A stretch of DNA of 64,000 nt from Perilla frutescens (lineage: Eukaryota > Streptophyta > Magnoliopsida > Lamiales > Lamiaceae). A program made the translations under genes and the position numbers. Of the stretch, positions 1-11,000 are shown in pieces (positions within the stretch are counted from its first letter, which is position 1; every line of letters starts with the position of its first letter). Location: the NCBI GenBank assembly GCA_026008535.1, contig BRKX01000006.1, positions 30,058,664-30,122,663 on the forward strand, read 5' to 3'. Under the pieces are notes generated by a model. The model had not been told where the DNA came from. It saw only the letters and a list, made by a program, of their open reading frames with translations, and ran no database searches.

Positions 1-268
1 CTAGAGTTTAAAATAGAGCAGCTTGAGCTACAAACTCTAGGTTCTTCAACTTCTTTTCTTTGCTTGTGAGAAGATGAGTTGGCTTTGGGATCCTGGCTGG
101 TTGATTGACATCAACTATGTGGGCTTTGTTGTCCATCATGATAGTGATTCGACCATCTTCTATTCCTTCTCACATATTCTCATGTATTGAGTAGAGATGA
201 GCCTTCATTCTCCTACTCCAGTTATTGTAGTTCTCAATTGAAAAAATAGGTAGCTTATGGTTTTCCAT
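1..268 (-). pseudogene. Ty1/copia gag N-terminus, broken, runs off left edge
   Basis: Read on the minus strand from the ATG at 268, the product begins MENHKLPIFSIENYNNWS, the typical start of plant copia gag (DUF4219/UBN2 type), followed by WSRRMKAHL. The frame meets a stop after about 33 residues. Recognisable gag text resumes in other frames towards position 1, including IPKPTHLLTSKEKK, and ends in another stop. It is therefore a decayed copy. It lies directly downstream of a primer-binding site and LTR on the same strand. A longer in-frame ATG at 355 lies next to the PBS and is not a likely start. Confidence 0.8.
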
Positions 269-342
269 AGCTGACAGATTAGCACAGATCACTAGATCTG
301 ATTCAGTTGATCTGCAGAAATGGCTGATCCTTAGAATCAACC

Positions 343-354
343 GCTCTGATACCA
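343..354 (-). other. Copia primer-binding site (initiator Met tRNA)
   Basis: The minus strand reads TGGTATCAGAGC, the standard plant PBS complementary to the 3' end of initiator methionine tRNA. It sits two bases inside the LTR end at 357. This fixes the element's orientation as minus and marks the neighbouring LTR as the 5' LTR. Confidence 0.88.
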
Positions 355-356
355 CT

Positions 357-2648
357 TGTTGGTCCTGAGCGAGTCGAAGTTAGTTTAGAGGGGGTGAATA
401 AACTAACTTAAAAACTTTTGACTTGAATGCGGAATAGATAGGACCCTTGACTCGCTTATGAACTTATCAATGCACACAGTCAGTTGAGATGATCAGTTGA
501 CTCAAGGGTGTAGCTTGTGTGAGTGCAGATAGAGGCGATAAGTACAACACACAAGTAGTTTATAGAGGTTCAAAGCTTAAACTTCTACGTCCTCTCTTCC
601 TTACTGAAAAGGCCAATCACTATGTAATGGTAAAGTTCCTTTATTACAATTACACAATGAAGACAGTGTTGAACCTAGTGGACGGTAACTCTCACGGAGT
701 CACGGTCTCCTTTTCAACTGGTGTTGTCCCGAAAACTGCAGTTCCAATGATCCGCGGTCTCCTCAGCCGTTTTGACAGCTCACACTTACAGTCCCCAACC
801 GCTCGCTGGGAAGTTAGGTGCTTGCCCGTCTTTACAAGATTTTAGATCTCTTTCGATCTTCAAGAATATAGTCTTGAAACTGGTATCAACTGTAGTGCTC
901 CTTGAGTTGAGCTAAGTAGTTGATCGTTGACTTTCGTGAACTAAGAAGGTTGCTCTTGCTGGAATTCTTCAACAGCTAGTTGATTGACTCTTTAATATCT
1001 TCTTCTCAGTGGTGACTTTCGCAGCTTAACAGTGATTGAACTTGAGCTGTGGGGGAGAGAGAAAGAAAGCTCAGTATCTACAATATAGCAAGAATTAGAA
1101 TGGCGAAAGTCTTGAATCAAATAAGATTCACTCTTCTTATATAGAGGAGTGATCTATGTGATCGTTCAGTTCCACCGATCGTTGATTCTGTTGATCCATC
1201 GATGGTAGTTGATTCTTGTAGCCGTTGAAGCCTTTTTGAATTAGCCGTTGCTCAGCCATTTGATCTCTACAGAGTATTTACTCCAAGATCTTCTTCATTA
1301 ATTCAAGATCTCTGGTTGAGCATTAACTCCGGGAAGCTTCAGTTTAGCAGACTCATCAGCTGCTTAACTTCCATTTTAGGACTCCAGTTGGCAGTTCTCC
1401 AGCTACTCATCTTTCAGCTCTGGATCGGGCAGCTTGGTTCGGCTACAGCTTCAGTTGGCTGATCTTCTGAGCTCTTTTGCCAGTTCGACTGATCACAATT
1501 GTTTGACTGGTTGGTCAGTTCCGCTGGTCTTATTTTGAGCTTATTTACCAGTTCAATTGTTCACAAACTGATGAATATAGGGGTGAGCATTTGGTTTTTC
1601 AGTTCGGTTTGGTCCCGAACATGTTAAAACCGAAGAAAACCGAATTTTTAAAAAATAGAACCGAAACGAACCGAATTTTTGATCGGAACCGAACCGGACC
1701 GAAATATTTCAGTCGGTTCGGTTTTGAACCGAATTTTTTCTTAAATTTTCTGATTTATTTTTTTTACTTTAAATTATCTTTATTTGATATAATTAAATAT
1801 GTACAAGTATGAATTAGCTAATTATCAAGGTTCAAGTTCAAAAAATACCAATAAACAATTGAATAAAGTCCAAAAATGTGTAAATTCCAACAAAGCAAAG
1901 CCGAATAAAAAATAAAGTGCAACAAAGTCGAGTATTTTTATCGTTAATATATATGTAAATTCGATTTTTTGGTTCGGTTCGGGTTTTTTCCCTCAGGACC
2001 AAACCGAAACCGAAAACTGAATTTTTGCTAGAAAAAAAACCGAACCAAACCGAATTTTGAAAAGAACCGAACCAAAAAAACCGAATTAATTCGGTTCGGT
2101 TCGGTTCTCGGTTTTTGGTACTTTTTGCTCACCCCTAGATGAATAGTTTGTCATCTTGACTGGTCTTCTTTTGAACTTGGTTAGCAGTTTGTATCATGTT
2201 TGATGAGCTCTGAGCTGGCTGATTCTAGTTTAGGCCATTATCAGTTGACTTGTCTCTTGGCTTTAGTTCAGCTAATATTTGATTTTTGGCCATCAGTTGG
2301 ATGCTTCCAGTCTTGAGTTAAACTGTCTTGATGTCAGTTTCTTCAATCAACTTGATTCGTCTTCTAGCTCGACTGACTTGGCTGTCAGTTTGATTGTGGC
2401 TGATTTGACTTTTGTGCTTTAACCCCTAGTTGGGTTATTTCCTGACTAGTTGATGCATCCCTTTAGTTGGGTTGACCATGCTCCAAAGCAGCTGTCTTCT
2501 AGCTTCAGCTGAGCTATTTTTGGAGTCTCTTTTTAGTCAATTTACTTTTTCCAGCTTAGAACTCCTGCAGTTTTTCAGAAAAGATTTCTACATGTTTTGA
2601 CATTTCATCAAAACCAACATTAGGGTTTTTTGATAGTTTTTCCTAACA
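357..2648 (-). mobile_element. Copia 5' LTR, 2292 bp including a nested MITE
   Basis: The block begins TGTTGG next to the PBS and ends CCTAACA, giving the TG...CA ends and a four-base terminal inverted repeat (TGTT/AACA). Without the MITE at 1578-2137 it is about 1.73 kb, long for a copia LTR. The text is rich in repeated CAGTTGACT/GATCAGTTG-like words. The reading frame at 519-845 shows no protein similarity I recognise and is treated as chance. The rest of the element and the other LTR are outside the window, so the target duplication cannot be tested. The right boundary rests on the CCTAACA end alone. Confidence 0.72.
1578..2137. mobile_element. hAT-type MITE nested in the copia LTR (560 bp)
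   Basis: The element has perfect 12-bp terminal inverted repeats, TAGGGGTGAGCA at 1578-1589 and TGCTCACCCCTA at 2126-2137. It is flanked by a perfect 8-bp target duplication, GATGAATA, at 1570-1577 and 2138-2145. An 8-bp duplication with a TAGGG-type end is the hallmark of hAT transposons. Subterminal regions are packed with TTCGGTT/AACCGAA words in both orientations. There is no coding capacity, so it is non-autonomous. The small reading frame at 1591-1812 is a by-product of the GGTTCGGTTT repeats. Confidence 0.9.
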
Positions 2649-4491
2649 ATAATAATAGGTTGTTGGTAGGAGAGTTAAACAATTTGACATGTTATTGTGT
2701 TTGATGTTATTATATTACATTTTGTTCTTAGACATGCTATTTTGAATAATGTTACATGTTATTATCTTAAACTATGTTTCATGTGAGACATGTTATTTTC
2801 AATTATGTTCATGTTATTGTAATATGTTTAATGCTATTATATTATATGTTATTTTGAATAATGTTTACATGCTATTATCTTTAATAATAATTTGTTGCTA
2901 TTATGATTTTTCATGATTGACAAACATGAAATGAAATTTGCATTACCTTTTCACATAATTAACTTCTTCCAATATATATAAGTTTCTACCATATTTAAAT
3001 AAATTTTGTGTACCCCTAATATTATTTTTAAATTTCAATATATTTTTTCCATAATTTTTTTCTTGAAGAAAAAACGTGATTGGATTTGGAGAAAAAAGTG
3101 TAGACAAATAATAATACTATTTATTCATACATGAATCACAAAAATAAAAATAAAAAATTAAAGCATTCGTGTCAACGAAACTAAATGCATTCGTTGCATT
3201 AAAATCTAAAAAATAATTTTTATTTATAAATTTATTTTTTAAAAATAATTATCTAATTTTTATATGAAGGAAAACAATACCTCATCTTATTGTGTTTGAT
3301 GCTATTACATTACATAGTTAAAAATTATTTAATTTTTATATGAAACGTAGTTGAAAATATATAATGTATAATAATAGCTTGCTGTTAGGATTTTGTTAAA
3401 CAATTTGACATGTTATTGTGTTTGATCCTATTATATTACATTTTGTTCATAGGCATTTTATTTTGAATAATGTTACATGTTATTATCTTGAATTATGTTT
3501 CATGTGGTACATATTTTTGATTTATGTTCATGTTATTTCATATTTAATGTTATTATATTAAATGTCATTTTGAATAATGTTTACATGCTATTATCTTGAA
3601 TAATTTTTTGTCTCTAATATGAAATTTGTGATTGACGAAAATGAAATGAATTTTGCATTAACTTTTCACATAATTAACATCTTCCAATATATATAAGTTT
3701 CTACCACATTTAAATTAATTTTATGTACCTCTAACATTATTTTTAAATTTTAATTTAATTTTTTCCATAATTTTTTTCTTCAAGAAAAAACGTAATTAGA
3801 TTTGGAGAAAATTGTGTACACAAATAATAATACTATTTATTCATTAACGTGTACACAATGCACCCAGTTCCAAGAAAATGGATTGCCAATGCATCCGATT
3901 ACAAGAACACGGGTCGTTTTGCACCTGTCCCTTATCGAATTCATCATTTTCTGAGAAATCTCGACCCGTTTCGTGTGCATCTTTTTTTTTTAAATTCACG
4001 CACATTCTCGGGTGCAACAATTTCTGAGAAACCGCGACCTTCTCGGGAGCAAAATCCATTTTTGACATACATCAACCCTTATCAGGTTCATCATTTTCTG
4101 AGAAATCTCGACCCACCTCTGGTGCATTTTTTCCGCTCAAATTTTTAGGAGCATCCTGCTCATCGGTCTCGGATTCTTCAAAACATCTCAATGGTGTTGT
4201 CCCACCATCTTAATGTGTTTCATCCTTAGCAAGAAATTGAAAATTATTGGCTAAGTTAGTAATTTTTTCAAAATTGAACCCATTTTCAAATTAGCGAATG
4301 AATTACGAAATTGTTATCAAATTAGCAGCTTACGGCGTCATTCACTATGTCGTCAGTAAATTATTCATTGAAAAATTTAGTTATCGGTGAGTCATATACC
4401 TAGGCAATCTGCGGTGAAGGGCACAAATACCAAAATGACAAAAACACTCTCTCTCTCCACAATTAATTAACCGGACTAATCTAAAATAAAA
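2649..4491. repeat. AT-rich spacer with a diverged direct duplication
   Basis: No gene is visible here. A segment of about 475 bp at roughly 2652-3128 recurs at roughly 3370-3844. Both copies contain GTTAAACAATTTGACATG, then GAATAATGTTACATGTTA, and both end AATAATAATACTATTTATTC. Divergence is substantial, with small indels. A further short duplication (about 39 bp, containing TTTCTGAGAAATCTCGACCC) occurs at about 3929-3967 and 4075-4113. The two overlapping frames at 3844-4148 fall on this duplication and show no known domain. Confidence 0.7.
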
Positions 4492-4759
4492 GGGATATTA
4501 TCAGATTTTAGCCCGATCTCTCAAGTAATTCACAAAAATGTCATGATTTTTTATAAATAATAATTTAATACCCGACCTTTTGAATTTATAACAAATCTAG
4601 TCTGAAATTAATATACGATGGCAACTAAAAGCTCAAAAATTAATTTCAGACTAGATTTGTTGTATATTCAAAAAGTCAAGTATTAAATTATTATTTATAA
4701 AAAGTCATGACATTTTTATGAATTACTTGAGAGATCGGGCTAAAATCTGATAATATCTC
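4492..4759. mobile_element. Foldback MITE, possibly Mutator-like, upstream of separase
   Basis: Two arms of about 115-120 bp are near-perfect inverted copies: the left begins GGGATATTATCAGATTTTAG and the right ends CTAAAATCTGATAATATCTC. Only about 25 bp separates them. The flanks AAAATAAAA (4483-4491) and AAATTAAAA (4760-4768) match at 8 of 9 positions. Together with the very long arms, this suggests a Mutator-like origin, but the flanks are simple sequence so family assignment is weak. It lies about 240 bp before the separase ATG. Confidence 0.75.
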
Positions 4760-4898
4760 AAATTAAAATAACCAAAAGCGATCAAGAATATCATTGTATG
4801 GGATTCCATATTAAAATTTACCGTACCAACTCCCATATAATTAAGGGGAATTAAACGTTCTAAAAGCGTGGGTGGTACAAAAACCATTTTGTGGTCCG

Positions 4899-4907
4899 TT
4901 TCCCGCC
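4899..4907 (+). promoter_or_regulatory. Consensus E2F site in the separase promoter
   Basis: TTTCCCGCC is an exact match to the plant E2F/DP consensus (TTTSSCGC). It lies 96 bp upstream of the chosen ATG, just before a pyrimidine-rich stretch (CTCTCACACAC) that may hold the transcription start. Plant genes of S phase and chromosome cohesion commonly carry this site, so its place fits a cell-cycle-regulated separase. Whether it is bound is inferred. Confidence 0.6.
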
Positions 4908-5002
4908 CACCCAAAACATTCGAGTATTCTCTCACACACTTAACACAAAACTCTACCCCTTCTTCTCCCCCATACACCAGCGCCGCCGCCGCCGCCACCG
5001 CA

Positions 5003-8000
5003 ATGGAGTCGGACGCTTCTATCCTCTCCAAACTCCAATCGTCAACCGAGGCCACCGGCATCCACCACCTCTTCACGGCCCATCTCCACCCTTTCACTCC
5101 TTTCTTCGCCACCACCGCCAAAAAGCCGGCGAAATCTTCAAAATGTAAACCCCCAGATGGTCTCCCTGCTATCCGCCCCCTCGCTAAGCAATTCTTATCT
5201 TTCATACACAAGTCCCTCTCTCTCATCCCTAAGCGTCTCTGCGACTCTCCTAAAATCCCACAAAATTCCGCCCTCGAATTGTTTGATTCCTACCGCCTCT
5301 GCCTCGATTGCCTCGACGTGATTTCGCCGGAGCTTTCCGGGAAACCGCATTCAGTTCAGGTGCAGAGAATTCGGTATATCCACTCTTTGGAGCATTGGGA
5401 TTTGTTCAAAGAAGCGGAATCGGAGGGTTTTGTGGTGCTGGAGAGCTTAAATGCAATTGCCAGAGGCGGACTGAAGGGTAAGTCGGGAAAATCGAATGCA
5501 CGTTTGGTTCCTGAATTGAAGGAGGAGGGTAATCGAGAACTTGCTGCTATTGTTTTGGAGGTCGTTGTGACCTTAGTTAAATGTGCCTCGAAGAGGCGGA
5601 GCAAAATGGATGCTGATTACTGGAGAGTCATTTCGTTGGTGAATGAATCCGAGCCATGTTTCAAGTATGATCACGTGCATTGATTTAAGCTTGCATACAC
5701 GAGCTTTTGCTTACCAAATACTTGCATATGTAGTCACAGCATGTCCTTATTTGAGTGGCTTTTATTTGTACGCATGCCTGAATTGGTATTAAATTGTTAA
5801 GATTATGAAACTGATTAGATTTGTATTCACAATTTAGGATATTGGATGCCAAGGACTATGAGAAATTCCATAATTTCTTGGAGACAAATTTGCATATAAT
5901 TGCTGTATTTTTAGTAGCAGAAATAAAATCCTTCAGTGTGGACTTGATATGCGAGTTCTCTACAGTCACCTTGAGAGAGTACAAGAAATCACGTGCTCAA
6001 GATCAAATGTACAAGGTAAGAATTGACTTGATGACACATGGTTGAATTATTCTGTTATTAATGCTTTCTTTTCTTTTCTTTGGACACAGGTCACACTGAA
6101 GATTTGTTCTTCTCTATTTTATCAGAGACACGAGCTGTCCAGTGACATCATTCTTGATGTGTTAAAACATGTCCTTGATTTTATGGCTGTTGAATGCAAG
6201 GTAGTCACCATACTGAAAACAGCCATCTATTTATAATTGCTACTAACTCTACACATGCTAGGTGCATTTGAGGGCAACTGAAATAGAAACCAATAGGGAT
6301 TGCACATCTTTAAATATAATATTATGTGATGCAATAATTTGTATATGCAGTTTTTCCAGGTATGAATTGAGCTAGTTTCTGAAAGTGTTAATGCATGAGA
6401 ATTCTGTTTTATGGTACTTTATCAACACAGTCATAGGGAGTTTCTTCAAAATATCACTCAAAAATATTGATGGTACATACGTGACATCTCACAATATTGT
6501 AAATGCAAATCCTCGGTCTTTGGTTCTATGGAAATGGAATATGCTGGATGATACTGACTATTATGGGTCACAGTTTTTCTCGAGATCATAACCAATCTTT
6601 GGGCCTCCATTAGACTAGATATAGATTAAATGAATTTACATATTTATTTAATATGTCTCAATTGTGTCTTTTCCACCAACAAGGAACAATTTCTCTGTTC
6701 TGGACTAAGAGATATATAGTTGTGCAGAAATTCTTTCAATATGCATGTTCATAATTATGGTAATTAGTGCAACAAGCCAGGACCCAGGAGGTCAAGCTTT
6801 CCACAGTGAACCTAGTGCCTGTACAGGCAGGGTTGAGAAATTTTAAAAATAATTTGTTTCAGATTTAACTGACACTACCTTTTCCCATTAAAATACTGTC
6901 ATATGTATATATAAGGACATGTATGATAATACGGATTACCCGCAGCCTGGTAAGAAGTTTTTCTGAGCCTCCACTCTGCTTACAGATATTAGGTTGTCTA
7001 TTTTTCTTTTTCCATTAAGGAGTAGCTTTGCATTAGGGATACTTTTCATAGTATTTAGTGATTTTATTCTGTCTTTTGCATTTTGCATCAGTATGGTTAG
7101 GCATTTTGGTCATGTGTGTTGCTGTATGGTAATTAAATGTGATAAAGTTTGAACATGCAGGACGAAGCGGAAAAGACAGATCTGGGTTTTCTGGAACTTG
7201 TGTGTTATTGTGCAAACAAATGCCAAAGTGTAGCTGTTATTTTATGTGAACCAGTTGCTCAATATCTGTATAGATTAGCAGGAATTTTTCATGAGGTATT
7301 TATGTTCCACAAAAGTTGGGTGCTTGTCATTTATTTGCCCACATCAAATCTTAACTATGGTATGCATAATTTGACAGAAGTAATTTATTCTTTTTCTGAA
7401 GGATTTTCCATTCATCAGTTCTATTCTGAGGCTTTACGCCAGTGGATTGTTAGCAAACCCATCAAATCAGTTAAAAGGGGAAAGCATTGAAAAAGGTCGA
7501 GATGGTCTTCAAGTTTTGCTCAATAACAAGGAGAGGATTCAACAAATGGCTCTTTCTATTAAATGGTTGAACGAGCACTTTAATAATGCTTCCAAAGAGA
7601 GGAGTTCCCGTGAACAAGGAATTTCACATTTACCGTACTGGGAAGTGCTCAAATTTTTTTGTTTGTCATTAGCAGAGTCTATCTATTTTAATAGGAAGGA
7701 AATTTTCTCTGAGGCAGAGAATGCATCCTGTTGGGAAGATTTGAGTGGCATCCATGATGCATTTCACCAGTATTGCCATATCTTCCTCTATTGTCTGAGG
7801 TACCTGACACTCTGCCATATGCTGTATGGGGATGCTTGCCCTATATAGTTCAATGCGATTCTTAATTGGAAAGTAACATTTTTTCTGCTGCCCTCTATTC
7901 TTAAGTTTCTGAGATAAAATTACATTGTAAATTGTAATGACCTACACATTTGTTTATGGATGTAGTGCTACTGAAAGGGAGAAAGAGACATCTGGAGACA

Positions 8001-11000
8001 ATCACAGAGTAATATCTGCTGTAGTTGTGGCAGCTCTTATGATCTCGTTCAAAACAAACCAAAATATTAAGGTTCTGGTTTTATCAAAAAGTTAAAAGAG
8101 GGCGGTTATTGCCGATACACGTTTTATTGGTATAATTATTTTCCCGTTAAAATCCTGAACTTTGTGTTGATCTGATGTTTGCAGGAGAGTACTCTATTAG
8201 TAAAACATGTTATTTCTGCCCAGTGGATCCCATTTAAGAGGCTTAAGTATCTATATGTTTCTCTTAATAACATAGCAGTAATATTGAACAGGGAAAAACA
8301 GCTGAAAGAGGTATTCACTACTTCTCTACTGTTCCATTCTTTAATTTTTTTGAATTTTGTTTCGTAGTCTGCTGAGGTAACTGCTCGATGATTTACATTA
8401 TAGACTATTCCAACAATTAGTAAATGCCTTGAATGATACTAATTACTAACTTAATGATTCAGCTTTTGTTTTTGCGAGAGAGTTACTGATAGGTTTGCAT
8501 TTCTCAAAATTTGTTGCCTAAATTGATTAATGTTTTAATTTTAGAAATGATGTTCCCTTAAGATCATATATTATTGATGGGCTGTTGTATTGAAAGACAT
8601 GAACTTTGGTCGGTTTCCCAATCACTACATGACTTTAAGATCATGAACTTCAGCTGGTTTCACAATCAGTAGTTTAGGTATGACACTGTTGATCTTGGTT
8701 TCTGTATATATTGCCAGTGTGGTGTCTATCCATTTGATTTTGCACACTCACATTCTCTTTCACTTGATTCACTTTTAATTCCAAGTTAGAAAAAAAAATT
8801 TGTATTCCTCCTACCAATATTGCTGACAGGTAAGTGATAAGCACAAAGTTGTCTTTAAGAAACTAGTCCTTTTGTTTTATCCTTGTCAGGAAAGACATTC
8901 ATATGACCTGCCTAATCATATATGACTTATCCCCCTTATTAGATATAAAAGATTTTGGAGAATGTAGATTTCTTATATATGCCAAGTATTGGCTAACTTT
9001 TGATACACCATTTTTTGCAGGCTATTAAAGCTTTAAAAATGTGCTGTAAAGCTTCATGGAATTATGTGGTAGATCTTTGTAAAATACACATGACCAAATC
9101 ACATGTGTCTCAAGATGACATATCGGAAAAGTCTATTGTAGATTTTGTCATGGAGGCATCTGATAAAATTGCTTTTCTTCTGGAACTTAATCAAGAAGGC
9201 AATTTGAAGATGAACAGGATCATTAAAGAAAGCATTATATGCTGGTCCAATTCAGAGAATTTGATTGTAACACTACCAACTCCCGCGGCTTTGATAAAGG
9301 AGTGGGTTAAGGTAACATTTGACAGTCCACTGCTTGCTTTAGCATTGTTTTGAACATAACCGAATCTGATTGTGACATGATTTCCAGATACAATATAAAC
9401 TTTCGGACGACGCAGAGCATGAAGTAATGCTGTATTCATTGCTTTCATCTTCTAAAGAGATATCTAAAAGGGCACTGGGAAAATTATTGGAAGAGGTTTC
9501 TGTCTATCCCTCCTTCGTGAAATTCTTACCTACATGTTGGGGTATTACCCCAACATTTAATACACTTTAATAATTATTTAATACCCATTACACACAATTT
9601 TAATAATTTTTAAATAGTGTATTATATGTTGGGGTTCTTACCCGCTCCTTCCTCCAGACTTACACATGCCAGTTCTTTATGCACTTTCTGCAATGCTATA
9701 TCTACCTTGACATCTTCCTTTCTATTGTCATCTCTTTCCTGGAATTTGTAGGAGCTTTCTGCATATGATGAAAAGAGCCATTTGAATCCAAGCTATAGTC
9801 TCAGAATGAAAATGAAAGTAATCAATGTCCTACTAGAAGAGGTTTATGTCACAAAGGACAGTATTGTGAATAAATGCAGAGTTCTTATCCAAAAGGCAAA
9901 ATTACTAAGAGCTCAAGGATTAGAACGTCCAGATGAGTGCATTCAGTGCCTATCAGATGCAATTTCAACATTGGTGAGCTATATGCTGCAATCTTATTCT
10001 TCATTGTCTCTTTGATTCTTTATGATGTTTATTTGTTGAAAAAAACTTCTTCAAAAACAGAAGTTAATCTATGGCTCAAGAAGAAGCTGCAGTTCTCGGG
10101 CTCATCATCTCCTTACACATGCTTATCTTTTACGTGCACTTTATACCCAGGAGGCAGCACCGAAGTCAATGGTTTTATCACCTAGAAGGCTAGTCATCTG
10201 TATCAAATACATACATACATACTGCAGTGTTATACTAGTAGATGATTGGGAAATGTTGTCCAATTGTTAATGTTTTACTGGCGTTGTTTTGACAGTGGTT
10301 TTCTTGATGACATTCATGATGCATTGAATCTGTGCCTGCACCCAGATCATAGCCATGAAGATGAAGAATACGAAGATATGCTATATTTGTGGTATCAACT
10401 CATTGATTTTCTATCAATTAAGGTAAAAGTTACTTTGTATGTTTATGCACTCACGTAGATGATGTTCTTGACATGTTTGTTGCATTGTGACTCTCTTCTA
10501 TGTTTTTTCTGTTCCAGGGTTACTTGGAAATTCACCCCAGGTTGTATGATGTCGTAATCAAATTGTTCAACAAGAAGAACATTCATTTTGCAAAAACATT
10601 GGCTGAGCTCTGGAAAAACAAGAGGCTTAGTCATGCTCTCTGTGCTTCACCTGTAAATCATATGTTTATTGAAACTTTCTCTAATTATCAGAGTCAACTT
10701 TGTAACTCTTCCATATTTTGGGGAAAGTGTATGGAGGAACTGAAGCCTCTGGTAGTTGGTTTCCATCAAACGAATAATGAGATTAAGCAAGCAGCTTCTG
10801 ATCTTATTTCCAATGTAAGCTCCTCTAGTAAATTAATGAGCATCTGTTTTATATATGAGTTTGAAAAATATTGTCCCTTTTTATTCCATCAATTTCCTTA
10901 GGTTCCAATAACCAGTTGTTCGATCTTTCTTTCGTCAAATCTATACTATGACTTGTCTGGACGACTGATATCAAGTGGACGAATGACTGAGGTAACTACT

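Noticed and set aside
519..845. 108-residue frame in the copia LTR
   Set aside because: It lies wholly inside an LTR with clear ends and PBS, shows no known domain, and is best explained by chance.
1571..2145. The AACCGAA/TTCGGTT stretch as a CRISPR-like or satellite array
   Set aside because: There is no regular repeat-spacer period, and the 12-bp ends and 8-bp duplication mark it as a MITE.
4723..5226. 167-residue minus-strand frame over the separase start
   Set aside because: It is the antisense shadow of separase exon 1 and of the foldback MITE, with no recognisable domain.
6385..6591. Possible extra separase exon in the 6201-7160 intron
   Set aside because: Exons 3 and 4 join in phase without it, and its translation shows no separase-like text.
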